Below are positions 23,338 to 33,725 of a stretch of DNA of 64,000 bases, in pieces. Location: assembly GCA_029448655.1 (NCBI GenBank), contig JACCLO010000001.1:3658001-3722000 (forward strand), given 5' to 3'. Origin of the DNA: Wolfiporia cocos. Its lineage: Eukaryota; Basidiomycota; Agaricomycetes; Polyporales; Phaeolaceae. A program made the translations under genes and the position numbers. Position 1 is the first letter of the stretch, and each line of letters opens with the position of its first letter. The notes beneath the pieces are model-generated. The model did not search any database. It worked only from the letters and a program-made list of their open reading frames with translations, and was not told where the DNA came from.

Positions 23338-23820
23338 AGGGCCGGGTCCCCGTCGTTCTTATCTCTCCTGGATGTCTTTTGCACTCATTTGTATCACGCA
23401 TTATACCGTACGCACGATTATTCCCCGGGTCCCGGTGATCCGCGCTCGCATTCAATATGGAATACTCACTGCATCATGATCCTTGCGTGAAATGCCAAGA
23501 CACACCATGTTTGCGCAATCACTGGATCTGTCAGAGGTCACTCGTCCTGACCGCATCGCCATTGCAAGCTGCCGGCTGTCAGCTTTATGGAATATGTTGC
23601 GGCGCTACGCCCGGGCGGGTGCTCGCAAATGATGCACGTGCCCCCGAACGCGCTCTCAGGCGCGACTTGTCTGCTCACCATAATGGCGCAACCATGTCCG
23701 CGCATCCGTCCTGCACGGCTTATAAGCACGGCTGCGAGCATCGACGAGCACATCAGGACCTCAGCTGAGTACCCCGCCTTCTGCTCCCAGTGTAATCGCA
23801 CCGCCTAGCCTCCGACTACA
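23338..23820. promoter_or_regulatory. Intergenic region upstream of APS kinase, with CACGTG
   Basis: This 483-bp gap has no gene. A CACGTG hexamer lies at 23635-23640, 181 bp before the start codon of the APS kinase gene. In budding yeast CACGTG is the Cbf1-Met4 site of sulfur-assimilation genes including MET14, so the site may matter here; that transfer is inference. Confidence 0.45.
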
Positions 23821-24582
23821 ATGGCCACGAACATCGTCTTCCACAAGGGTGTGTAGCGGCGGAAATTTTGATCGAGAGCCGCCGAGCTCATGCACGACAA
23901 ACGCAGGCTCCGTTGACACTGCCGAGCGTGCGCAGCTGCTCCAGCAGAAGGGCGTCACGATCTGGTTCACCGGGCTCAGCGCGAGCGGCAAGGTGCGTCC
24001 GCTCATTCACGCTCGTGCGTCCGAATGCTAACAGCGCGGGCAGTCGACGATCGCGTGTGCGCTCGAGCAGCACCTCCTGCACCTGCACAAGTTCTGCTAC
24101 CGCCTCGACGGGGACAACATCCGCTTCGGGCTGAACAGGGACCTCGGCTTCGACGAAAAGTCGCGCACGGAGAACATCCGCCGCATCGGCGAGGTGTCCA
24201 AGCTCTTCGCCGACGCGTCGTGCATCGCCGTCACCGCGTTCATCTCGCCCTACCGCGTCGACCGCCAGGTCGCCCGCGACCTCCACGAAAAGGCCGGCCT
24301 CGCGTTCGTCGAGGTCTTTGTCGACGCGCCGCTGCACGTCGTCGAGGCGCGCGACCCCAAGGGGCTGTACAAGAAGGCGCGGGCGGGAGAGATCAAAGGT
24401 GACTGCCTCGCGAAAACCGGTCGGAGCGACGCTCATGCGACTTTATTCTAGACTTTACCGGTATCTCAGCCCCCTACGAGGCCCCGGAGAACCCAGAGCT
24501 CCACATCAAGACGGACGAGTACGACGTCGCCGAGTCTGTCCGTGTCATCACGGAATATCTCACCCAGAAGGGCTTCATCTAA
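23821..24582 (+). CDS. MET14: Adenylylsulfate (APS) kinase
   Basis: Exons 23821-23848, 23907-23992, 24044-24398 and 24452-24582 give 199 residues (202 in yeast). The enzyme phosphorylates adenosine 5'-phosphosulfate with ATP to PAPS in cytosolic sulfate assimilation. The protein starts [10 protein letters not shown]. The P-loop GLSASGKST is interrupted by an intron between Lys and Ser. It then shows [13 protein letters not shown], the FISPYRVDR block, [10 protein letters not shown] and [12 protein letters not shown], all diagnostic for APS kinase. It is a stand-alone kinase, not fused to ATP sulfurylase. It is convergent with the kinase gene on its right (132 bp between stops). Confidence 0.96.
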
Positions 24583-24714
24583 GACTCACCGCCCGTACAA
24601 AATCTGGATGAGCACACACAACAATGTAACGCTACTAAATTATTGCTAGAATACACCAATGCATTAGAGTGTCAGAGCACGGGCCGAGTGTACGAGCATT
24701 AGATTATGATACCA

Positions 24715-27677
24715 CTACGTAGGGAGCTGTTCGCCGGCGACCAGCGCCGAAGGCGGGAATGTCCGTGTGTTCGCGTTTGCGTCGGAGCCAGGCGCGCCCG
24801 CGCCGTCGGTGTCGGACACCTCCTGCTCCTCCTCGATCGTCTCCTGCGTGGCGCGGTCTAGCATGTGCGTGAGCCCCATTTCGACGACGGAGAACCACTG
24901 CGCAAGTTCGTCTACTGTTCGTGAGAGCTCGGCGTGTGTCGCTTCGTGCGACCTCGTTAGCGCGGCAAAGTCGAGCGGGCGTATAGGCGGCCCGACGAGA
25001 TCCGCGAGAGACGTGAATTGGGATGCACCGTGTGAGACGGAACGGGAATGTGACTGTGTGTATGACGTTGATGAGTCGCTCGTGCCAGCACGCCCGTCGC
25101 TGAACGGGTAGTTCATCTGCGAAGATATAGAGCTAAGTGAGGTAGTCGACGAGGAGGCAGCGGAGTTCATGTGCGGCAGGCCACGAGTGCCAGCGTCGGT
25201 TGATGGAAAGCTGAACGGGCTTGGAGAAGGGGCGGGTCGGGGGGCGTGTGCGACCGATGGAGACGGCGGCAGCAAGTCGGTCATACCAAGCTTGTGTTCA
25301 GAGCTCAGTGTCGGTATCTGCAATGTGACTTTAGTCATGTGCCACATGTGCCACACCCACGAGCTGTACACACCTTGAGGACATCTTTCAGACCGGGAAT
25401 CGGCATGTTGGGCCCGCTGAACGAGGACGTCTCCGTTAGGCTTCCTCCACGTCCCTCTCTCCTCATCCAAGGTTTCACCGGCGGAGTCGGCGCAGCGTGC
25501 ACGTTCTCCATAACAGCGACTGATGCCAGTCGATTCAGACTTGGCTTCCGCGAGAGCGCAGCAGGCGCATTGTTGCTCATCTCTGGTGCGGAGGCCTCTG
25601 CGGAGCGCGCACGAGTCATTAAAGGCGGCGTGGGGAGCGAGCCCGGGGAGGGCATGCCCCGGGGCAAGGCGGGGGCATCAAGAGAGGACCCGGGCGCATT
25701 TGATGAAGATGAGGCATTCGAGGAGCCACTGGCATGGGTGGGCGATGTACGACTATGGCTAGGAACGGGATCCAGCGGTGGGAGTGGCGAGCGGCCAGCT
25801 CGCGCGCCTTCGCCCGACGTGTTGGATGGTGGAGGGAATCGGAAACCAGACGACGGTGGCGGAGTACGCTCAGAACGCGATGGACCGCGGAAAGGTGCTG
25901 AAACACTCGATGCGGTACTCTGGGAGCGTTTGCGATTCCCGGCGGGTCGTTCGGGAAGGGTTTTGCGTTCGGGCGACGAGGTGGAAAGGATGATCGGTGG
26001 AGTCGATGCCTCTACTGTTGTATCAAGAGAGGGCTCATCGGACAGGTTGGGAATCTCAATATCTGGGACACCACGGAAAGACCGTGCCTCCCGATAATTC
26101 GGGATCGACTTCTCCTTGCTCCGTGCCAAAGGAGAGGCAGCGGATGCGCCACCCAAAGGTATCCCAGGGCCGAGTGGCGGCAGCTTGTCATCCTCATCGT
26201 TGTCTGAAGTTTGTTTAGACAGTTTTGACCTGTTGCGGGGTGTTGCAGCGCGTGGCGGAAAGACGAAGTCAGACTGTTTCGCAGTCTCGGGCGCTTCTCC
26301 TGGGGAAAGATCACCAGTAGCCGGTATCTTGAAGGCAGGTCGTCCCCGGACAGGAGATGATGAAAACATCGAAGCAAGCTGCGGGTCGCTCTGCGATGGG
26401 TCAAAGGCGGGTATCCGGAACGGGTCGGGAGTGGAGTTTTCATCCTCGAAGAGCATGCGCAGAGTAGCGGGTACCTTCCCTGATGGAGGAGGTCGGACCG
26501 TAGGCATGGGGGACATCGACTCGCCCTCCGATAGCAGGGCAGGTGAAGGGTCGGTATCTGAGCGTCCGAGATCAACAGAAGGGTGTGAGCGAACGGTGTC
26601 GAATTCCCATGAGTTCTCGTCGTCTACGTCAACATCGGCTAACGAGCTACAGCACAATTGATGATTATCCTCTTCCTGAAAACGGGGCAGACGTACTCGC
26701 GCTCCTCTTCTTCCCATGGCAAAGGATCGGCCATACTGGCACGGGTACCACCGCTCTTGGTCCACGCTTCATAGCGAATGATGAGATCCTTGAGAAGCGT
26801 AAGTGGGGTCTTAGCGACAGACTTGATCCATTTCGATTTGGAGAGCTCATCTGCAGTCAAACGCTGAAATCGACTGTCAATGTCCGAGATGTAGGAGCAC
26901 AAAAGCTAAATCACTCACATCGGCAGGAGACTCGCGTAGACAGAGCGAAACAAATTCGCGTAGTTCCTTACTGCCTTCCCCTTCGATCAGGCGTGGAGGC
27001 TTCATTCTCGGTAGCATCTGAAGAAGTTTCGCCTGGTCGACAACATGCGAATTCGGGGCGCTACCCTTGATCATCTCGTAAATCATGATTCCCAAACTCC
27101 AGATGTCAGCCTTTGTGTCATATGCAGAGGCATGCGCAACCTCCGGCGCCATCCAATGTGGCGTGCCGACCAGAGTATTCCGTTTACTCGAGGCAGTGAC
27201 CAGAAGTGCAGACACACCGAAGTCGCATATCATGACCTTCCCAGCAGCGGTGACAAGGATGTTGGCGGCCTTGAGGTCGCGGTGTATGATTGCAGATTTA
27301 TGTAGATAGCTGAGACCCAAAAGCACCTCGCGAGTGATCACAGCAGCGTATTTCTCCTCGATGACGCCGTCTTTCGACGCTTTCATCAAGGTGCGAACGC
27401 TACCACCCTGTGCATACTCCATAATAATCCATACACGTGGTCCATCCAAAAAGCAGCCATAGTACTGAGTGACGTTCGGAGCGTCGCGAAGCTGGGTCAG
27501 CAGAGCAACCTCGCGTTGGATATCGCCCACATCGTCATCCTCTGTGTCCAGGTTGATGATCTTCAACGCGACCACATTGCCGGTCTGTATCTCGACACCC
27601 TTATGCACAGAGCCGTAAGCGCCTTTGCCGACTGTTTCGAGACGTCTGTAAAGTTGGTGAACGGATGGCTGTGGCAT
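24715..27677 (-). CDS. KIC1: Ste20/GCK-family protein kinase, Kic1/Nak1-like
   Basis: Minus-strand exons 27677-26919, 26863-26697, 26646-25374 and 25317-24715 encode 933 residues. The kinase domain fills residues 10-260: glycine loop GKGAYGSVHKG, VALKIINLD, catalytic HRDLKAANIL, DFGVSA, and the Ste20-type substrate motif GTPHWMAPEV. Kic1/Nak1/POD-6 kinases act in the RAM/MOR pathway upstream of the Cbk1/Orb6 kinase, controlling polarity and cell separation. A helical patch (TADELSKSKWIKS) follows the kinase domain. The middle 500 residues are Ser/Pro-rich and likely phosphoregulated. The C-terminal about 70 residues (FAALTRSHEATHAELSRTVD) look helical and may be a partner-binding end. The ATG at 27677 is the first in-frame one. 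Assignment to Kic1 rather than another GCK rests on domain layout. Confidence 0.83.
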
Positions 27678-28382
27678 TGCAACGCAGATGGTCAACGTGG
27701 ACACTCAGGACGAGCTGAAGAGGTCAAGATCAGAGAACAAGAGACAGTAAAGAATGACCAGCAAGTGACGTTCTGTGAGCATGCATAGACTGAGCCACGG
27801 AGGTATCTCACAATTGTGCGGGTCGACAGATGAAACGAGGCTCATCACAAGGCCTATGTGAGAGGCGTTTACAACAAACCGGAACAGGCAGGAGACTGTA
27901 TGTTTGAGTCACGTGATAATGTTTGAACACTGGCGGGACAGATTATAGAATCAAGCCGCGGGGATTTGCCCGGTCGAAAAGAACAAGTTGCCCGTTCAGG
28001 CAACGAGAATGCGATGCGTGACAATGTGACGTGACTCGCGCGTCGCGCTCGAGGCAGCCAATCAACGATTATGGATGATCAGTGTGAGTCTGCAGTGCTG
28101 CGTGTGCAGCAGAATCAGGCAGAGAGGATTGGACACGAGCGGATGCGAGAAGTACTCTATGGATGCGGCCAATGCGACGCTTTGAATTGCGGACAGAGCC
28201 ACAGGGCTGCTTCCTTTGGCAAGACTCCCACGGTTAGCAGAGCCTGGTGCAGGAATGGCAAAGACCGAAACTCAAAATTTCTGGGACTGGTGTAATCAGC
28301 TCAGTCACATCTGCTGTGCCTCAGGCTCCTGCTTTACATACGCTGTCTCGTCCCCGTTCACAAGGACAAGCACTAGGAGATC
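27678..28382. promoter_or_regulatory. Divergent intergenic region, KIC1 / eIF3c
   Basis: The 705 bp between two divergent start codons contain a CACGTG at 27910-27915. I saw no convincing coding exon. Part of it is probably 5' leader of the eIF3c gene. Confidence 0.35.
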
Positions 28383-31300
28383 ATGTCCCGATTCTTCAGA
28401 CAAGCAGGCGACAGCGACAGCGACTCTGAGTCCTCTGAGGAGGAGCTCATGTCCTCCGACGAGGAGGGAGCGCCTGCTGCACCCAAACCCACCGCGACCA
28501 AGCCAGCGATGTCGCGCTTCCTTAAGGGTGCTGGGAGCGACTCTTCATCAAGCTCGGAAGAAGAGGGGAGCGATGAAGATGAGAGCGATGAGGAGAGTGA
28601 GGCAGAGGAAGGGGCTCAGAGACGGTCTCGCTTCTTGCGGACCGAAAGCGACGATGAGGACAGCGATGAGGACGTGAGGCGGGTCGTGAAGAGCGCGAGG
28701 GACAAGCGGTTGGAAGAGATGGAAGCATGTGGGAGGACGATAGACAATGCAGTGAAGATCAACGACTGGGTCGCGATATCCAACGGTGCGCATGACGTCT
28801 TCTATGCTTCGTCCACCGTCCCATGTCCAGTTCTCCTCGACCTACCATCATGCCTCAGTATATGCTCACTCACAGCCCCTTCTTTTTGCTTCATAATGCT
28901 GATTCTCCGTAGAGTTCGACAAGCTCGTACGTATGGTGCAGCGCTCCCAGAATGTCGCAGACCCTGTTCCCCCATTCTTCGTGCGCACGCTCATCAGCAT
29001 CGAGGGCACACTCAACGGCGCGGTTGCGCGCGAAAAAGATAAAGAGGCGAAGAAGAAGATGAACGCCAGCAATGCTCGTGCGTTAAACGGAATGAAGCAG
29101 AAGGTGAAGAAGGTGCTTAAGGAGTACGAGGCGGATGTCAAGCGCTATCAAGCTGTTAGTGATGCCGCATCCCCAACTTGTGCACGATGCAGGCACTGAC
29201 GGAGTCGCACATGCCCTCAGGATTCTGAAGCGTTCGAGAGGGAGTACTCTGCTGCCGTTGCGCCCCAAGAGGCGGCCGGTGCTCAAAAGCCGAAGAAGGC
29301 GAAGAAGGCAGCTGGGGAGAGTGACGAAGAGGCTCCAGATGATTTCACCACCGTTGGTAAGGGTGGAAAGGCCATGCAATTCACTACCGAGAGTATCTTC
29401 AAGAATCTCCAGCTCGTACAAGAGGCTCGCGGTAAAAAGGCTAGTCGTTGAGCAATGTACTCGAGTGTTGATTGTTGATGCTAAGATCTACTGTCCCCTG
29501 TATACAGAACACCGACCGACATGAGCAGATTCGCATCTTGGAGAAACTGCTTGAAGTTGCAGTGACATCGTATCAACGCATCCGGGTGCTACTCACACTC
29601 GTATCTGCGCGGTTCGACTACAATTCATCCGTGTCATCGCACATGCCCATCGAACTGTGGACATCCGCACAACGCGAGGTTGACCAACTCATTGCAATCG
29701 TGCTCCGCGAGCCCGGGTACGCGATCCAGGAAGTCACGGACGAGTATGACGAGCTTGCAGAGCGCTCGCCCGAGACCGAAAAAGACGGCGTTGTTCGGAT
29801 TCGCGGCAGCATCATCAGCTTCGTGGACCGTCTGGATGATGAATTCACGAAAAGTCTTCAGAACATCGACCCTCACGGCACGGAATATGTAGACCGCCTG
29901 AAGGACGAGAAGGGCTTGTATTGCACAATATGCCGGGCGCAAGCACTGTATGAGCAAAAGAAGCAGGAGGACCCGTTAGGCCGAGTGATCATGCGTCGAT
30001 TGGAGCACATCTACTCAAAGGTTGGTTTGTCTATGCGTGTCTCTTGTCCCATTCGCTGAATAAGGAATTAGCCCGACGCTGTGGTTCATGCCCTTGAAGC
30101 GTCTGTCGAGGCGTCACAAATCAAGCCTTCGATTGTTCTCTCGGCGGACAGCAAGACTTCGTCTCTCATCCACTCGCTTTGCGTACACCTCTACAAGTCA
30201 AGCAACTCCTTCCTCCGTACACGTGCGATGCTCTGCCACATCTATCACTACGCCTTGTACAATGATTTCCACACGGCGCGCGATATGCTCTTGATGTCGC
30301 ATCTACAGGAGTCGATCTACTCTGCTGATGTCGCGACGCAAATCCTGCACAACCGCACTGTTGTACAGCTTGGCCTGAGTGCGTTCCGCTGCGGCTTGAT
30401 CAGGGAGTCGCAGGCGACGCTGCAGGACATCTTCACTACGCAGCGCGTTAAGGAGCTACTCGCGCAGGGCGTGCACCAGCAACGGTACCAAGTGCTTACA
30501 CCGGAGCAGGAGAAGACGGAACGTGCCCGACAGCTGCCCTTCCACATGCACATTAACACAGAGCTGCTCGAGGCAGCCTTCCTCGTGTCTAGCATGCTCG
30601 TCGAAATCCCGCTGCTTGCGAGCATTGACACTGACGAGCAAAAACGCAAGGCAATCTCAAAACCGTTCCGCCGCTTGCTCGATTTCGCGGACCGCCAGGT
30701 CTTCACAGGTCCACCTGAAAGCACTCGCGACCACATCATGCAGGCAAGCAAGGCGCTGCAAAACGGGGAGTGGGAAAAATGCCGCGATCTCATTCAGAGC
30801 ATCAAGATCTGGAGCTTGATGCCTGAGTGCAATGCGGTGAAAGAGATGCTTGCGAAGTAAGTGTCATAGCGTGGCGTACAGCTGCCTCACTTACACTTGC
30901 ACAGGCGGATACAGGAGGAGGGCCTCCGGACGTATCTCTTCACGTATGCACCACACTACAGTACTCTCTCTCTCGCACTACTCTCGCGGACGTTCTCATT
31001 GCCGCTGCGCGCTGTCACGTCCATCGTGTCGAAGATGATCTGGAATGAGGAGCTATCTGCTTCGCTGGATCAAGCGGCGGGCGTCGTCGTTTTTCATCGC
31101 ATCGAGCTCTCGCGCACACAGCAGCTTGCGCAAATCCTTGCGGACAAGGTCAATAGTATGGTCGAGCAGAACGAGAAGGCGCTTGACAACAGACTCGGTC
31201 CTGCTGCGTCATGGAACGATCGCGCCGACGGCGGCAAAGGTGATAAGCGTGGCGAGCAAACGCAAGAGCGACGGCGCGGCGGAGAAAGAAGTAGGGGAGC

Positions 31301-31436
31301 TCGCGGTATGCACCTTCTTCCACCTCATCATTCCTCGATGCTGATAGCGATTCCAGGGGGTGCGCGTGGTGGACGAGGCGCACGATTTGCACAGGGTCTC
31401 GGAAACCAAATGCCGGGGACGCAGAGGAGCCGGTAG
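28383..31436 (+). CDS. NIP1: Translation initiation factor eIF3 subunit c
   Basis: Exons 28383-28785, 28913-29154, 29221-29439, 29508-30020, 30072-30856, 30905-31305 and 31357-31436 encode 880 residues. eIF3c is a core scaffold subunit of eIF3 on the 40S ribosome and binds eIF1 and eIF5. The start [20 protein letters not shown] is the acidic N-terminus typical of fungal Nip1. The middle has [12 protein letters not shown], and the C-terminal PCI domain includes [19 protein letters not shown] and [13 protein letters not shown]. The tail is Arg/Gly-rich ([11 protein letters not shown]). The third intron (29440-29507) must use a GC donor (AAAAAG then GCTAGT) to keep the conserved RGKKNTDRHEQ; the GT donors nearby break the frame. 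Confidence 0.95.
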
Positions 31437-31623
31437 AGGAGCCGGTAGAGGACCCTGCGGGACGACTAATTATGCATCATGTTCTGTTACGATTGCTCTT
31501 GTGCGATAGTGTTATTGCAGGGTTCATGAAAATTGCTTGCTCAGATGCGTTTTCTGTGATGTAGTAAGAATGGCTTCGGTAGCATGCCCGCAGAGGACAC
31601 GCAGATTACAGTGATCGAAAAAA

Positions 31624-33562
31624 CTAATCACTGGCTTCCCCTGAACTCTCATTGTCCTCGGTATCATCACCTTCGCTAGATTGCGGTGCAGCTGTCCAGT
31701 CGTGAATGTCAAATTTCTCGTTTCGCGCCGTGTCTGCCGATGGTAGCTTAGCCCAATTCAACCGCGATCGGATAAAGAAAAATACTTACCTCCCGCGTTG
31801 ACTTCGTATCCGCACTGGGTCACACATCTCGACAACTCGGCCTTCGTCCCAACTTTGGTTCCGGCCCCGAGGATACAGCCATCTAGCTTAGCGCTTCATT
31901 TCCAGCAGCGTCGGCAACCTGTCAGCAAACAGTACAAGGAAAAACTTACCCATCTGCGATCACACAGTGATCTTGTATTACACACCCAACAATCCTCGCC
32001 ATCTTCCCAATGACGCAGTGCTTCCCGATGACAGACTTCTTTATATTTGTCCGTTCCTCAACACGCGTCGAGTGTCCTATCATCGAGTCTGACGATATTT
32101 GTGCCTTGTGGTCAATCAAGGCGCGGCTCTCTTGGTCTGTGGGTAAGGAGTACGTAGTTTGAGACAGGAACTGCAACAGAGCTCATTATCGCTGGCACGG
32201 CAAGTTGGCAACCAACGACTCACATGCCGGTTGAGCTCCAAGTACGAATGGAGGGTATTTGCACGCGCCGAGAAACCTGCAACGCTCGGCTGCACGACTA
32301 GCCCTACACGCAGACTAGCGAGGACGGAGTTGTCTTCGTCCTCGTCTTCGTGCACAACAGACTGTATGTGCTCCTCATTCTGGCCATCTGACGGTGGGCT
32401 GTGCAAAAAGTCTTCCCTTCGAAGGCGGTGCCTTTGCGCCTTGGTATGCAGGGTCGAGTGTGTCAAGGCAAGCCCCTGGGTAAGTGCATTCGTGACAGGA
32501 TTGAGAACTGTGAATTTGCCGGTCGAGTGTCAGTACCGAAGTCCAGGTGTGCAGAAGCACCCAGATTTTACCGTTTCCATATCTTTCCTGTTTTGTACGT
32601 TGGTACTGTGGCTTGCACAGCCATGGAATGAACTCCTCTCGTATTGAATCAAAACGGGATTTCTGCTGCAAAGCGTCAAGAACTTGTCGTCTGCATACAT
32701 AGACATGCGAATCCTGCAGAGTGGCAGAGAGCCTTGCTCTTGGGTATCTGGAATGAAGTGTGATATAGCCTGAGTCCTCAGCTGATGATGCGGGACATAC
32801 CGAAATAGCAAGCTCATTCGGAGCTCAATATCCTCGCTATTGCGATCAATATCATCCGGCGTCTCGATATGCAGGAGCGTCCCCGTCCGCTCATCCCAGA
32901 CAATAGGAATTGGAGAGGGAACAATCCCCCACTCCTCTATGCTGCTGCTTTTCTCGGGGCGGCGTGCTTCGAAGAAGCATGCTGTGGCAATCGAGCCGTC
33001 ATATGTACTTTCTGTCCTGAACTTATTCAGGACTTGCGTGAGTGAGAATGTAGGAGGAGCAACGAAGTCGCAGGGAAGCAAAACAAAGTCTTGTTGGATC
33101 CTCTGGGAAAAGTGGCGGAGGACAGTGGCCGTACCGACGCTTGACTCTTGATTTTCGTCATAGGTCTGAAGGTCTATTCGCAACGATGGGAAGGATGACG
33201 ACGCGTCGGATTGGATGTAATTTGAAAGGGCCGAACGGTGCGGCGCGGGACATATGAGAAGGACATCTGGGTGGGCTATGAGGAGATGCAAAAGCGCATG
33301 GTGTGAGATTGTGCGTGCCTCTGATGCCAGACTGCTCGATCCAGACGAGCGGGTACTCTAGCATGGGCTTGTTTGCGATTGGCAGCAAAGCCTTTGGACT
33401 GGGTTCATCGCCGTAGTTGCCTGTGAGGGGAAGTAGCCTGCGGCAACATCAGCAGTTAGTTCCTCGTAGTTATCGCGGTACTCCCTCGTTTCCAAATCCC
33501 GCAAGAACAACGGCGAGAAACTCCTGAGGAATAAGCCGGGCGGAGGAGTCGTCAAAATCCAT
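31624..33562 (-). CDS. GCD1: eIF2B gamma subunit, with an apparent one-base frameshift near the start
   Basis: Minus-strand exons 33562-33482, 33437-33319, 33266-32801, 32747-32572, 32507-32224, 32170-31950, 31893-31790 and 31733-31624 encode about 519 residues. eIF2B-gamma is part of the guanine nucleotide exchange factor that recharges eIF2. The N-terminal nucleotidyltransferase-like part has EFLAVVLAGFGNE then PKALLPIANKPMLEYPL. The middle has YVCRRQVLDALQQKSRFDS and FIPWLCKPQYQ. The C-terminal left-handed beta-helix repeats follow (SVIGKHCVIGKMARIVG, CILGAGTKVGTKAELSRC). Seven of the eight exons close perfectly. Exon 1 joins exon 2 one base out of frame at the run GAGGGAG (33482-33488); a run of two G would give a seamless FGNEELLPLT. 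The second intron (33267-33318) has a GC donor. Confidence 0.88.
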
Positions 33563-33725
33563 GATCAAGTGCTTCAGCCACCGCTTGACTGACTGACTCG
33601 AGATTTCTGATCGCCTTATCTTATCGACTATCCGCACGCGTCCGCGTCAAAACGCGATCACGTGGTCGCGGCGCCGATGGTTGAAGCGAGTGAGTGCTCT
33701 GTCTTTGGCATTTACTCGCGATACC
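33563..33725. promoter_or_regulatory. Bidirectional promoter region, eIF2B-gamma / TOG protein
   Basis: Only 163 bp separate the two divergent start codons. A CACGTG hexamer sits at 33659-33664. The region is likely a shared promoter. Confidence 0.45.
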
